DNA of 64,000 nucleotides from Rhodocyclaceae bacterium. Lineage in GTDB: Bacteria; Pseudomonadota; Gammaproteobacteria; Burkholderiales; Ga0077523. The position numbers were made by a program, and so were the translations under genes. Shown here in pieces: positions 54,196 through 63,413 of this stretch. Position 1 is the first letter of the stretch; every line of letters starts with the position of its first letter. The notes under the pieces were generated by a model. The model did no database searches and was not told the origin of the DNA. It was given only the letters and a program-made list of their open reading frames with translations. Where the stretch lies: contig JADCHQ010000006.1 in the NCBI GenBank assembly GCA_020248405.1, forward strand, positions 186,001 to 250,000, given 5' to 3'.

Positions 54196-55473
54196 TCACG
54201 CAGCCTGGGCGGGGCGCGCCAGCGCCGCCGCGGCGTACACGGGGAAGCGCGCGCACAGCGCCTGTACCTGCTGGGCGCTGCGGGCGATCACCCGCTCGTC
54301 CCCGGGAGCGTCCAGCACGTCCGCCATGAGGTGGGCCAGTTGCTCGGCCTCCATCTCGGTGAAACCGCGCGTGGTCATGGCCGGCGAGCCGATGCGGATG
54401 CCGCTGGTGACGAAGGGCTTCTCCGGGTCGTTGGGGATGGCGTTCTTGTTCACCGTCATGTGCGCCTGGCCCAGCACCGCCTCGGCCTGCTTGCCGGTGA
54501 TGCGCTTGGCGCGAAGGTCCACCAGGAACACGTGGCTCTCGGTGCGGCCCGACACGATGCGCAGGCCGCGCTGGGTCAGCACCTTGGCCATCACCAGGGC
54601 GTTGTCGAGCACCTGCTGCTGGTAGCGGCGGAACCCCTCGCCCATGGCTTCCTGGAAGGCCACCGCCTTGGCGGCGATCACGTGCATCAGGGGCCCGCCC
54701 TGGATGCCGGGGAAGATGGCGGAATTGAAGGCCCTCTCGTGCTCGGCCTGGGACAGGATGATGCCGCCGCGCGGGCCGCGCAGCGTCTTGTGGGTGGTGC
54801 TGGTCACCACATGGGCCACGCCCACGGGGCTGGGGTACAACCCGGCGGCCACCAGGCCGGCGTAGTGCGCCATGTCCACCAGCAGCAGCGCGCCCACCGC
54901 ATCGGCGATGCGCCGGAAGCGCTCGAAGTCGATGCGCAGCGCATAGGCCGAAGCACCGGCGATGATCATCTTCGGCCGATGCTCGTGGGCCAGCCGCTCC
55001 ACTTCGGCGTAGTCGATCACCTCGTCGGCGTCCAGGCCGTAGCCCACGGCGTTGTAGAGCTTGCCCGAAAGGTTCACCGGCGAGCCGTGGGTGAGGTGGC
55101 CGCCGGCCGCCAGGGACATGCCGAGGATGGTGTCGCCGGGCTTGAGGAAGGCGGTGAACACCGCCTGATTGGCCTGGGAGCCGGAGTGGGGCTGGACGTT
55201 GGCGTATTGCGCCCCGAACAACTGCTTGGCGCGATCGATGGCGAGTTGCTCAGCCGCGTCCACGTGCTCGCAGCCCCCGTAGTAGCGCTTGCCCGGGTAG
55301 CCTTCGGCGTACTTGTTGGTGAGCACCGAGCCCTGGGCTTCGAGCACGCGCGGGCTGGCGTAGTTTTCCGAGGCGATCAGCTCCACATGGTCTTCCTGGC
55401 GCGCGCGCTCGGCTTCCATGGCCGCCCAGAGTTCGGGGTCGAAGCCGCGGATGGTGTCATTGGCACTGAACAT
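54196..55473 (-). CDS. glyA: Serine hydroxymethyltransferase
   Basis: GlyA converts serine and tetrahydrofolate to glycine and 5,10-methylene-THF with PLP. The 425-residue product has [23 protein letters not shown] and the PLP lysine in [17 protein letters not shown] at 55473 has no strong ribosome binding site. It leads the glyA-nrdR-ribDEBH-nusB run. Confidence 0.97.
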   Translation of the reverse strand: MFSANDTIRGFDPELWAAMEAERARQEDHVELIASENYASPRVLEAQGSVLTNKYAEGYPGKRYYGGCEHVDAAEQLAIDRAKQLFGAQYANVQPHSGSQANQAVFTAFLKPGDTILGMSLAAGGHLTHGSPVNLSGKLYNAVGYGLDADEVIDYAEVERLAHEHRPKMIIAGASAYALRIDFERFRRIADAVGALLLVDMAHYAGLVAAGLYPSPVGVAHVVTSTTHKTLRGPRGGIILSQAEHERAFNSAIFPGIQGGPLMHVIAAKAVAFQEAMGEGFRRYQQQVLDNALVMAKVLTQRGLRIVSGRTESHVFLVDLRAKRITGKQAEAVLGQAHMTVNKNAIPNDPEKPFVTSGIRIGSPAMTTRGFTEMEAEQLAHLMADVLDAPGDERVIARSAQQVQALCARFPVYAAAALARPAQAA

Positions 55474-55599
55474 GGCAGGGGTCCGGAAAGGCGAAAAAGG
55501 GCGCAAATCTTAGCATCCCGTCCCGCCCGGGCCGGCGCCGGCAGGGGGGCGAAATCCCTTCCCCGCCGGGCACTTGGCCCCAATGGCGCGGGGGCTTGC

Positions 55600-55608
55600 T
55601 GCTATCAT
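55600..55608 (+). promoter_or_regulatory. Candidate extended -10 promoter for cstA
   Basis: TGC-TATCAT is an extended -10 box, the same 9-mer as seen before fliL. It lies 71 nt upstream of the cstA start, with no clear -35. Confidence 0.4.
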
Positions 55609-55679
55609 CGCGACCCATCGCGTTGCGCCCCCGCCGCGACCATAAACATTCCTACCAGCACGGGAAGGAGTCCCTGAAC

Positions 55680-57758
55680 ATGCTCAAGATGCCCAAGAGC
55701 ATCACCGCCGGCGTTGGCCTGGTGGGTTTTTCCCTGCTCGCCGCCTCGGCCTTCGGCGCCGTGGCGCTCGAGAAGGGCGAGACGATCAACGCCCTGTGGT
55801 TCATCGCCGCCGCGGTGCTCAACTACCTGATCGCCTACCGCTTCTACAGCGCGTGGATCTGCGCCAAGGTGCTGGTCCTGGACGAGACGCGGGCCACGCC
55901 CGCGGAGCGCTTCAACAACGGCCGCGACTTCGTTCCCACCAACAAGTGGGTGGCCTTCGGACACCACTTCGCCGCCATCGCGGGCCCCGGGCCGCTCATC
56001 GGCCCCACGCTCGCCATGCAGTTCGGCTTCCTGCCCGGCACCATCTGGATCCTGGTGGGCGCGGTGCTCGGCGGCTGCGTGCAGGACATGGTGATCATGT
56101 TCTGCTCCACGCGCCGCGACGGCCGCTCGCTGGGCCAGATGGCCCGCGACGAACTGGGCCCTGTGGGCGGCTGGGCGGCGCTGATCGGCTCGATGATGAT
56201 CATGATCATCCTGATCGCCGTGCTGGGCCTGGTGATCGTCAAGGCCATGAAGCACAGCCCCTGGGCCACGGCCACGGTGCTGGGCACCATTCCCGTGGCC
56301 ATGATCGTGGGGCTCTACATGCGCGGCATCCGGCCGGGCAAGGTGCTGGAGGGCTCCATCCTCGGCATCTTGCTGCTGCTGGGGTGCGTGTGGTTCGGCG
56401 GCGTGGTGAGCGGCTCGGAGTCGTGGCGCGATGCCTTCGACTGGAACGACATGCAGTGCGCGTGGTTTGTGATGATCTACGGCTTCAGCGCCGCGGTGCT
56501 GCCAGTGTGGCTGCTGCTGGCGCCGCGCGACTACCTGTCCACCTTCCTCAAGCTGGGCGTGGTGTTCATGCTGGCGGGCGCCATCATGATCACGGCCCCG
56601 GAAGTGAAGATGCCGGCGCTCACCCAGTTCGCTGAAAACGGCATGGGGCCCATCTTCAAGGGCAGCCTGTTCCCCTTCGTGTTCGTCACTATCGCCTGCG
56701 GCGCCATCTCGGGCTTCCACTCGCTGGTCTCCTCGGGCACCACGCCCAAGCTGCTGGCCAACGAAAAGGAAATCCGCATGATCGGCTACGGCTCCATGGC
56801 GCTGGAGTCCTTCGTGGCCATCATGGCGGTGATCGCCGCCTGCGTGATGGAGCCCGGGGTGTACTTCGCCATCAACAGCCCGGCCGGCGTGGTGGGCAAG
56901 GAAGCCGCCGCCGCAGTGGCTACCATCACCAGCTGGGGCTACCCGGTCACCGTGGAGCAGATGAACGCCCTGGCCGCGGAGATGGGCGAGAAGACGCTGT
57001 TCGCCCGCACCGGCGGCGCGCCCTCCCTGGCGGTGGGCATGGCCACCATCTTCCACGAAACTTTCGGCGGCAAGATGCTCGACATGTGGTACCACTTCGC
57101 CATCATGTTCGAGGTGCTGTTCATCCTCACCACCCTGGATGCTGGCACCCGCGTGGGCCGCTTCATGCTGCAAGACCTGCTGCGCCACGTCTCCAGGCCC
57201 CTGGGCGACGTGTCCTCCTACCCGGCCACGGTGGTGTCGAGCCTGATCTTCGTGGCGGCCTGGGGCTACTTCCTGGTGCAGGGGGTGAAGGATCCGCTGG
57301 GCGGGGTGAACATCCTCTGGCCGCTGTTCGGCATCTCCAACCAGTTACTGGCCGGCATCGCGCTGACGGTTGCCACGGGCATCATCATCAAGATGGGCAA
57401 GCTGCGCTACGCCTGGGTCACCGCGCTGCCGCTCGCCTGGCTGGCCACCATGTGCACCTGGGCGGCCATCGAAAAGACCTTCAGCAGCAACCCGGCCATC
57501 GGCTTCCTGGCCGGCGCCAACAAGATGGCCGCTGACTTGGCCGCCGGGGTGCTGCCGCCCGACAAGGCGGCCGCAGCGCCGGCCCTCATCTTCGGTCAGC
57601 GTATCGACGCCGCCCTGGCGGTGCTGTTCGTGGCCGTGCTGTGGACCGTGATCTTCGACATGATCCGCATGAGCCGGCGCTATCTGGCCGGACGCCCGGT
57701 GCCCGCGCTGTCCGAGTCGGCCTACAGCCGCACCCAGCTGGAGTGGGCGCGGGGTTGA
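55680..57758 (+). CDS. cstA: Carbon starvation protein CstA (pyruvate transporter)
   Basis: CstA/BtsT-type proteins import pyruvate or peptides during carbon limitation. The 692-residue inner-membrane protein has about 18 helices, the conserved AIAGPGPLIGPTLAMQFGF near residue 100, FHSLVSSGTTPK and an EVLFILTTLDAGTRVGRFM segment. ATG at 55680 has GGAAGGAG 9 nt upstream. Paired with ybdD, its usual partner. Confidence 0.95.
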   Translation: MLKMPKSITAGVGLVGFSLLAASAFGAVALEKGETINALWFIAAAVLNYLIAYRFYSAWICAKVLVLDETRATPAERFNNGRDFVPTNKWVAFGHHFAAIAGPGPLIGPTLAMQFGFLPGTIWILVGAVLGGCVQDMVIMFCSTRRDGRSLGQMARDELGPVGGWAALIGSMMIMIILIAVLGLVIVKAMKHSPWATATVLGTIPVAMIVGLYMRGIRPGKVLEGSILGILLLLGCVWFGGVVSGSESWRDAFDWNDMQCAWFVMIYGFSAAVLPVWLLLAPRDYLSTFLKLGVVFMLAGAIMITAPEVKMPALTQFAENGMGPIFKGSLFPFVFVTIACGAISGFHSLVSSGTTPKLLANEKEIRMIGYGSMALESFVAIMAVIAACVMEPGVYFAINSPAGVVGKEAAAAVATITSWGYPVTVEQMNALAAEMGEKTLFARTGGAPSLAVGMATIFHETFGGKMLDMWYHFAIMFEVLFILTTLDAGTRVGRFMLQDLLRHVSRPLGDVSSYPATVVSSLIFVAAWGYFLVQGVKDPLGGVNILWPLFGISNQLLAGIALTVATGIIIKMGKLRYAWVTALPLAWLATMCTWAAIEKTFSSNPAIGFLAGANKMAADLAAGVLPPDKAAAAPALIFGQRIDAALAVLFVAVLWTVIFDMIRMSRRYLAGRPVPALSESAYSRTQLEWARG

Positions 57759-57812
57759 CCCCGCGGGGGCGCCGCCCGCGCGCGGCGCCCTGCCTTGCCC
57801 CGCCTTGCCGCC

Positions 57813-58004
57813 ATGAGCGCCGCGCTGCCCGCCGACCTGCGCAAGCTGTGGGAGTTCATGCGCAGCGTGGCCGGTGACGATGCCTACGAGCGCTATCTGG
57901 AGCGCCACGCCCGCACCCACCCCGAACTGCCGCCCCTGACGCCGGCCGAATTCTTCGCCGACGAGCAGGAGCGCAAGTGGAGCGGCGTTAGCCGTTGCTG
58001 CTGA
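57813..58004 (+). CDS. ybdD: YbdD/YjiX family small protein
   Basis: The 63-residue DUF466 protein ends PLTPAEFFADEQERKW, the family signature (E. coli YbdD is 65 residues). It is needed with CstA/BtsT for pyruvate uptake in E. coli. ATG at 57813 is preferred over TTG 18 nt upstream. It lies 54 nt after cstA; convergent with the DUF2279 gene (7 nt). Confidence 0.92.
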   Translation: MSAALPADLRKLWEFMRSVAGDDAYERYLERHARTHPELPPLTPAEFFADEQERKWSGVSRCC

Positions 58005-58011
58005 GGCCTCT

Positions 58012-58911
58012 CTAGAACCTGCGCTCGTTCCACGCCGCGGCCGGCTGGAACTGCACGTATTCGAAAAGGTTGTCGCTCACCCGGCGGGCGCGCGAGTCGG
58101 GCGCGGTGAAAACGTTCTCGCGCATGAGCTTGCCCACGTTGAGGGACACGCCCACGTAGGTGGAACGCACCGGCTCGCCGCCAGCCTCGAAGCCGCGCGC
58201 CCCATACCCCAACGAGAGCTCCAGGTAGCGCAGCAGCGCGGCGCGCTCCAGGAGGGGTACGCCCTCGGCCTTCAGCGCGAGATAGTAGGTCTGGCCGGAG
58301 TAGTCGCTGATGGGCTCCCAGCCCCTGCGCGCGCCGTCGGGCAGCGTGGACGGCCAGTAGTTGAAGCGGAAGTCCACCAGACGGTCGAAGCCGGGACTGC
58401 GCTCCTGGAAGATGGCGGCCCCCGCGCCCAACGTGTTCATGAGGAAATCCTCGGGGCTGAAGCTCCATTTCCGCGCGAAGCCGTCGATCAGTTCCACGCC
58501 CGTGAGCGCCCCCCAGGAGGTGAGCACTCCCAGCTTAAGCGCGGTGTCGGGCGTGTGACCCAGAGCCTCGAAGCCCCACTTGCCCAGGCGCGCACCCGCG
58601 TAAGTGAACATGAAGTGCCCGAGCTTGTCCTGTCCACCATGGTCCGAGTCGGGCCCGAACCAGCCTTCGCGCTTTACCTTGAAGTCGGGTTCGAAGCCCT
58701 CACCCCACCAACTGGTGAGGCCATAGAGGTAGACCGCCCCGACCCCTCCGCCGATGACCCACGCAGTACGCCGCGCCAGGGCGGGATCATGGGAAGCCGG
58801 CGCGGCGCCGCCCTCCCCAGCAGGAACCTGGGTGGCCCCCGCGGCACTCGCCGCCAGAGCCGAGACGAGCGACAACACGGGCAGCAGGGTCTTGGGGGCG
58901 AAGGGCTTCAT
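58012..58911 (-). CDS. DUF2279 family periplasmic protein
   Basis: The 299-residue protein has a signal peptide (1-26) and DUF2279 (YfiM-like) features: DKLGHFMFTYAGARLG and ELIDGFARKWSFSPEDFLMNTLGA. The acidic and His residues (HGGQDKLGHF) suggest a membrane-embedded or lipid-associated site, but no function is known to me. The C-terminal 60 residues with SLGYGARGFE and VGVSLNVGKLM look like beta strands of an outer-membrane barrel. Confidence 0.88.
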   Translation of the reverse strand: MKPFAPKTLLPVLSLVSALAASAAGATQVPAGEGGAAPASHDPALARRTAWVIGGGVGAVYLYGLTSWWGEGFEPDFKVKREGWFGPDSDHGGQDKLGHFMFTYAGARLGKWGFEALGHTPDTALKLGVLTSWGALTGVELIDGFARKWSFSPEDFLMNTLGAGAAIFQERSPGFDRLVDFRFNYWPSTLPDGARRGWEPISDYSGQTYYLALKAEGVPLLERAALLRYLELSLGYGARGFEAGGEPVRSTYVGVSLNVGKLMRENVFTAPDSRARRVSDNLFEYVQFQPAAAWNERRF

Positions 58912-58962
58912 CGTCTGGGTCGCGTCCTCACCAAGCTTGGAGGCGCCACCGCGTGGCGAAGT

Positions 58963-59901
58963 TCAGCCGTCGTGGTCCTGCCGCAGCCCCGTGCGCAGCC
59001 TGTCGAGGTCCTCGCGCAGCGCGCGCACATCGGTGCGCAGCTCTCGCAACACGGCGCGCTCTTCCTCGGTGATCAGGCGCGCGAGTTCTGTTCGCAGCTG
59101 ACGGATGTCGCGGTGCATCTCGCGGCGCAGGCGCGTTTCATCCTCCCCGATGAGCGTGGCCATTTCAGCGCGCAGCGCACGGATGTCGCGATGCAGTTCG
59201 TGGCGCAGGCGGGTCTCGTCCTCACCGATCAGCATGGCCGCGATGCTGGCGGTCATCACCGACAGAATGCCGAAGCCCACCATGACGATGAAGACGGCGA
59301 ACAGCCGCGATGCGGTGGTGGTGGGGACGAAGTCGCCGTAGCCCACTGTCGCCCCGGTGACGAAGGCGAGCCACAGGCCGTCAGCGAAAGTTCGTACCGT
59401 GGGCTCAAGCCACCAGAAGCCCGCCCCCGCCGTCAGCAGCGCCACGAAACCGAGGGCGAACACGTAAGGCAGCCCGCCTCGCCGGAAAAGGCCACGGCTG
59501 CCGCCCGCGACCCGGGCCACCACCACACCCGCCAGCGCCAGGCGCGACAACCGCGCAAGCGCCACCCATTCGGACTCGGCACCGAGCACGCTGGCGAGGC
59601 TGAAGACCACGATCACAACGTCGAGCCAGTTGCGCAGCAGGAAACGGCCCTTCTGCCGCACGAACCACAACATCACGGCCAGCTCGCCCGCAAAGGCCAC
59701 GAGGATGGTCCACTCGAGCGCCCGCGCCACGTGCCCGGACGTATGACCCTCCGGAAACTCGGCCAGGTACACGGCGGGCAGCGACAGCAGCGCTATGCCG
59801 ATCATGGGCCAATGCAGCACGCCCTGCCATCGGTAAGCCGCCTCGGTATCGCCCGGCGGCACGCCGCCGATGCCCAGCAGGATCTCGCCGCGTCCGGCCA
59901 T
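58963..59901 (-). CDS. Voltage-gated-like K+ channel with coiled-coil tail
   Basis: The 312-residue protein has six hydrophobic segments; the selectivity filter TVGYGD is at 185-190, after a pore helix, in an ion-channel domain (about 60-222). A short Arg series in segment four (RLSRLALAGVVVAR) suggests a weak voltage sensor. Residues 224-301 are three 26-residue repeats predicted to form a tetrameric coiled coil. The cytosolic ligand-binding RCK domain of other channels is absent. Standing alone, convergent with nothing; pmbA follows on the same strand. Confidence 0.88.
   Translation of the reverse strand: MAGRGEILLGIGGVPPGDTEAAYRWQGVLHWPMIGIALLSLPAVYLAEFPEGHTSGHVARALEWTILVAFAGELAVMLWFVRQKGRFLLRNWLDVVIVVFSLASVLGAESEWVALARLSRLALAGVVVARVAGGSRGLFRRGGLPYVFALGFVALLTAGAGFWWLEPTVRTFADGLWLAFVTGATVGYGDFVPTTTASRLFAVFIVMVGFGILSVMTASIAAMLIGEDETRLRHELHRDIRALRAEMATLIGEDETRLRREMHRDIRQLRTELARLITEEERAVLRELRTDVRALREDLDRLRTGLRQDHDG
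58999..59232 (-). repeat. Three 78-nt coiled-coil repeats in the channel gene
   Basis: Three in-frame 26-residue units: LIGEDETRLRHELHRDIRAL..., LIGEDETRLRREMHRDIRQL... and LITEEERAVLRELRTDVRAL.... The first two share most residues; the third is more diverged. The pattern suggests two successive internal duplications. Confidence 0.9.
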
Positions 59902-59954
59902 GGGTTCGCGCGATGTTCCCCGCCCCGTTCAGCGCACGGCGGGCGGCGGCAGGC

Positions 59955-61304
59955 TCACGCGCCCGCCACAGTCATGCGCTCCACCAGCACCGAGCCACAT
60001 TGGCGCGCGCCCCGCGCCAGCACGTCGCTGCCGGCGGCCACCAGGCCGGCGTACATCTGCAGCAGGTTGCCGGCCACCGTGATTTCGTGCACCGGATAGG
60101 CGATCTCGCCATCTTCCACCCAGAACCCGGCGGCGCCACGCGAGTAATCGCCAGTCACCATGTTCACGCCCTGCCCGAGCAGTTCGGTCACCAGCAAGCC
60201 GCGGCCAAGCTTGCGCAACAGGGCGGGGAAATCCTCGCCCGTGGGTTCGAGCACCAGATTATGGCTGCCGCCGGCGTTGCCGGTGGAGCGTAACCCCAGC
60301 TTGCGCGCCGAGTAGCTGCCCAGGAACCAGCCCTCGAGCCGCCCCGCCTGCACCACGGCGCGGTCGCGGGTGGCCACGCCCTCGTCGTCGAAGGCGCTGC
60401 TGCCCAGGGCGCGCGGCAGGTGCGCCAGGTCGCGGATGGTGACGTGGGCGGGAAACAGCTGCTCGCCCAGTCGCCCCAGCAGGAAAGAGGACTTGCGGTA
60501 CAGGTTGCCGCCGCTGGCGGCGGCGGCGAAGTGGCCCAGCAGCGAAGCGGCCACCGGCGCCTCGTAGAGCACCGGCACGTGGGCGGTGGGCAGCTTGCGG
60601 CTGCCCAACCGCGCCACGGCCCGCTCGCCGGCGCGGCGCCCAACCTGCTCGGCGGCTTCGAGATCGCCGGGGGCGCGCGCCATGGTGTACCAGTCGTCGC
60701 GCTGCATCTCCTCGCCCTCGCGGCCAATCACGGAGCAGGAGATGCTGTGCCGCGAACCGGGATAGCCGCCCCGGAAGCCCAGCGAATTGGCGTAGACGAA
60801 GCGCGACGCCTGGGTGGACACCGTGGCGCCCTCGGTGTTGTCGATGCGCCGGTCCACGGCAAGCGCGGCGGCTTCGCAGGCGCGCGCCTGCTCGATGGCC
60901 GATGCCACGCTCAGCTCCCAGGGGTGATAAAGATCGAGGTCGGGAAACTCGGTGGCCAGCAGGTCGGCATCGGCGAGGCCGGCGAAGGGATCCTCCGCCG
61001 TGTGGCGGGCGATGGACACGGCGGCCGCCACGGTGTCGCGCAGGGCGCGTGGCGAGAAGTCGGAGGTGGACGCGTGGCCGCGGCGCTGCCCGAGGTACAC
61101 CGTGACTCCCATGCCCTTGTCGCGGTTGTATTCGATGGTCTCCACATCACCGCGTCGCACGGTAACCGACTGACCATAGCCCTCGCTCAGATCCACCTCG
61201 GCGCTGCTCGCGCCAAGCTCGCGCGCGTGGGCCAGAGCGTCGGCGGCAAGCGCCCGCAGGGTGTCGGCATCGAGGGCAAAACCGTCGCTGGAGGAATCGG
61301 GCAT
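59955..61304 (-). CDS. pmbA: Metalloprotease-associated protein PmbA (TldE)
   Basis: PmbA/TldE pairs with TldD to form the peptide-degrading protease and helps mature microcins. The 449-residue product aligns in layout with TldD (VTVRRGDVETIEYNRDKGMGVTVY, GRRAGERAVARLG, GGSHNLVLEPTGED) but has no HExxxH, as expected for the non-metal subunit. ATG at 61304. It is divergent from yjgA. Confidence 0.96.
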   Translation of the reverse strand: MPDSSSDGFALDADTLRALAADALAHARELGASSAEVDLSEGYGQSVTVRRGDVETIEYNRDKGMGVTVYLGQRRGHASTSDFSPRALRDTVAAAVSIARHTAEDPFAGLADADLLATEFPDLDLYHPWELSVASAIEQARACEAAALAVDRRIDNTEGATVSTQASRFVYANSLGFRGGYPGSRHSISCSVIGREGEEMQRDDWYTMARAPGDLEAAEQVGRRAGERAVARLGSRKLPTAHVPVLYEAPVAASLLGHFAAAASGGNLYRKSSFLLGRLGEQLFPAHVTIRDLAHLPRALGSSAFDDEGVATRDRAVVQAGRLEGWFLGSYSARKLGLRSTGNAGGSHNLVLEPTGEDFPALLRKLGRGLLVTELLGQGVNMVTGDYSRGAAGFWVEDGEIAYPVHEITVAGNLLQMYAGLVAAGSDVLARGARQCGSVLVERMTVAGA

Positions 61305-61332
61305 GGTCGGCTTGTCACGGGTGGGGCGTGGG

Positions 61333-61350
61333 GCGATCGCGATCGCGATC
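61333..61350. repeat. Three tandem GCGATC units
   Basis: GCGATCGCGATCGCGATC sits in the 74 nt between divergent pmbA and yjgA. It contains three GATC sites in 18 nt and two overlapping GCGATCGC palindromes. Confidence 0.9.
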
Positions 61351-61378
61351 ACGAAATCTGCGCCGTATCATAACAACC

Positions 61379-61945
61379 ATGTCTTCCCTGCCCAGCCGCG
61401 CCACGGACCCCGACTCAGGCCAGCGCGATTTCGACGCCCCGAGCAAGAGTCAGCGCAAGCGCGACTCCACCGCCTTGCAAGACCTCGGCGAGGCCCTGGT
61501 AGCCCTGCCGGCGGAGCGCCTGGCGGCCATCGAGCTGCCCGAGGCGCTGCGCGACGCCATTCACGAGGCGCGGCGCATCTCCAAGTTCGGCGCGCTGCGC
61601 CGCCAGTTGCAGTACGTGGGCAAGCTGATGCGCGACGTTGACCCGGCACCCATCCGGGCCGCTCTGGATGCCCTGGAGGGCCACTCGCGCTCCCACACCG
61701 CCTGGCTTCATCGCCTGGAACGGCTGCGCGAGCAACTGGTGGACGCCGACGAGGGCTGGGACGCCCTGGCTGCAACCCACCCGGGCGCCGACCTGCAACG
61801 CCTGCGCCAGCTGGCCCGCAACGCCCGCGCGGAGCGAGCCGCCGCCCGGCCGCTCCGGGCCTTTCGCGAACTGTTCCAGGCGCTGCGCGAGCTGATCCCC
61901 GAGCCCCAACCCGATTCCACCGCCCCGGTACACGAGCATGAGTGA
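61379..61945 (+). CDS. yjgA: Ribosome maturation factor YjgA (DarP, DUF615)
   Basis: The 188-residue DUF615 protein assists late 50S assembly, near the peptidyltransferase centre. Conserved pieces: PSKSQRKRDSTALQDLGEAL at the N-terminus and RRISKFGALRRQLQYVGKLMR. A TATCAT box lies 8 nt before the ATG, so the leader may be very short. It overlaps mog (ATGAGTGA). Confidence 0.95.
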   Translation: MSSLPSRATDPDSGQRDFDAPSKSQRKRDSTALQDLGEALVALPAERLAAIELPEALRDAIHEARRISKFGALRRQLQYVGKLMRDVDPAPIRAALDALEGHSRSHTAWLHRLERLREQLVDADEGWDALAATHPGADLQRLRQLARNARAERAAARPLRAFRELFQALRELIPEPQPDSTAPVHEHE

Positions 61946-62537
61946 ACACGATCCCGCCATCATCGGCCTGGTATCCGTGAGCGACCGCGCCTCCAGCGGC
62001 GTCTACAAGGACGAGGGCCTGCCCGCCCTGCGCGCGTGGCTGGAGGCAGCGCTGCTAAACCCCATGCGCTTCGAGGAGCGGCTCATCCCCGACGAGCGCC
62101 CGGTCATCGAAGAAACCCTGCGCGAGCTGGTGGACCATCGCGGCTGCCACCTGGTGCTCACCACCGGCGGCACGGGCCCCGCGCCGCGCGATGTCACGCC
62201 CGAGGCCACGCTGGCCGTGGGCGACCGCCTCATGCCCGGCTTCGGCGAGCAGATGCGCCAGATCAGCCTGAAGTTCGTCCCCACGGCCATCCTGTCGCGC
62301 CAGGTGGCGGTCATCCGCGGCGGCGCGCTGGTGATCAACCTGCCCGGCCAGCCCAAGTCCATCCGCGAAACCCTCGAAGGCCTCAAGGGCGCCGCGGGTG
62401 ATACCCTGGTGTCGGGCATCTTCGCGGCCGTGCCCTACTGCATCGACCTGATCGGCGGCCCCTACCTGGAAACCCGCGAAGAGGTGGTGAAGGCCTTCCG
62501 CCCCAAGTCTGCGCTGCGCCGCAAGCCCGAGGGCTGA
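61938..62537 (+). CDS. mog: Molybdopterin adenylyltransferase
   Basis: Mog adenylylates molybdopterin before molybdenum insertion. The 199-residue product has VSVSDRASSGVYKDEG, the MoCF signature LTTGGTGPAPRDVTPEAT and NLPGQPKSIRETLEGL. ATG at 61938 overlaps yjgA by 8 nt. Other molybdenum cofactor genes are not in the window. Confidence 0.95.
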   Translation: MSEHDPAIIGLVSVSDRASSGVYKDEGLPALRAWLEAALLNPMRFEERLIPDERPVIEETLRELVDHRGCHLVLTTGGTGPAPRDVTPEATLAVGDRLMPGFGEQMRQISLKFVPTAILSRQVAVIRGGALVINLPGQPKSIRETLEGLKGAAGDTLVSGIFAAVPYCIDLIGGPYLETREEVVKAFRPKSALRRKPEG

Positions 62538-62580
62538 ACCCCCCGCGCCCGTCCGCTGGCGGACGCGGGGACCGCGACCG

Positions 62581-63048
62581 CTACGGGTACTTCGCCTTGG
62601 GAGGCTCGAAGTGCGGACCGCGGATGAAGGCCTGCAGGCCCTGCTTCTTGCGACGGGCCACGTACTGGACCACGAGGTCTTCCGGCGACGCCGTGCTGGC
62701 CGTGCAATCCGTGTCCCGCGCGCCACCCCAGCGCAGGGGAGTGCCCAACTCCCGAGCCGCGACGCGCACGGCATCGGCAATCACATAGATCGGCGGCCAC
62801 TCCCAGCGCAGCTTGCCGTTGAGGACCGGAACAAGATCTACGGCATGGCCATTGAGGTGGCGCGAATCCATGGTCTGCAACGCCTTCGCGGCAATGAGCC
62901 GCTGCTGTTCCTCCGGCGTGCGCAAACCGTCGTGCACGGATAAATCCTGCGCCGTCAACTCGATGGCGCGCTTGACCACGGCAACGAGGTCCGCATGGAC
63001 ACCCTTGAGCTCCTGAAGCGACTGCTTTCCGAGCGAGAACTGTGGCAA
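62581..63048 (-). CDS. M15-family endolysin (L-Ala-D-Glu peptidase type)
   Basis: The 155-residue protein starts PQFSLGKQSLQELKGVHADL and has the M15 zinc site SRHLNGHAVD (His64, Asp71) plus a late His146 in GPHFEPP, as in phage endolysins that cut peptidoglycan stem peptides. There is no signal peptide or cell-wall-binding domain. TTG at 63048 has GAGAGG 5 nt upstream. Probably from a prophage; no holin, spanin or structural genes flank it. Confidence 0.85.
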   Translation of the reverse strand: MPQFSLGKQSLQELKGVHADLVAVVKRAIELTAQDLSVHDGLRTPEEQQRLIAAKALQTMDSRHLNGHAVDLVPVLNGKLRWEWPPIYVIADAVRVAARELGTPLRWGGARDTDCTASTASPEDLVVQYVARRKKQGLQAFIRGPHFEPPKAKYP

Positions 63049-63413
63049 GGCGGCCTCTCAAGAAATGGAGGGTAGGTTTGGGGATGCGCTGTTGCGACAG
63101 CAGTAGCCAGTTTATTGTGCGTAAGCGCTGGTTGGCGATTGTGGGACTAAGGTGTTTTGTTACCTTCCTACTTATAAATGCACCCTGTCTCATGGGCTTT
63201 CGTTGGCATTTCTCCAGACAACGAGTGCACGAAGGTCTTTCCGTCAAACTTGCTTACTTCACCCGATGTCGGAACTGCAAGGCTACGCATTTCTCAGGCA
63301 ACCGCAACGTTCCGGACTCCGACAAACCTCCGTCAGCGCTCGGGCCGAAGCCGGTAGAAGCCTTTCTCGCCCATCTTACGGTGACAACAACCGGCCGGGC
63401 TGCCCCCGCCGCC
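63049..63413. other. AT-richer spacer, no gene recognised
   Basis: The 365 nt between the endolysin and the transporter gene are less GC-rich than the rest of the window, especially 63060-63310. A plus-strand open frame covers the stretch but shows no family resemblance and runs into the antisense of the transporter. No tRNA, att-like repeat or transposase was seen. The base composition and the lone endolysin together hint at prophage or island debris. Confidence 0.6.

Noticed and set aside
55605..57188. A 527-codon minus-strand open frame
   Set aside because: Antisense to cstA, His/Gln/Asp-rich composition typical of shadows of hydrophobic genes.
58555..60099. A 514-codon plus-strand open frame
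   Set aside because: Antisense to the DUF2279, channel and pmbA genes, all with clear homology on the other strand.
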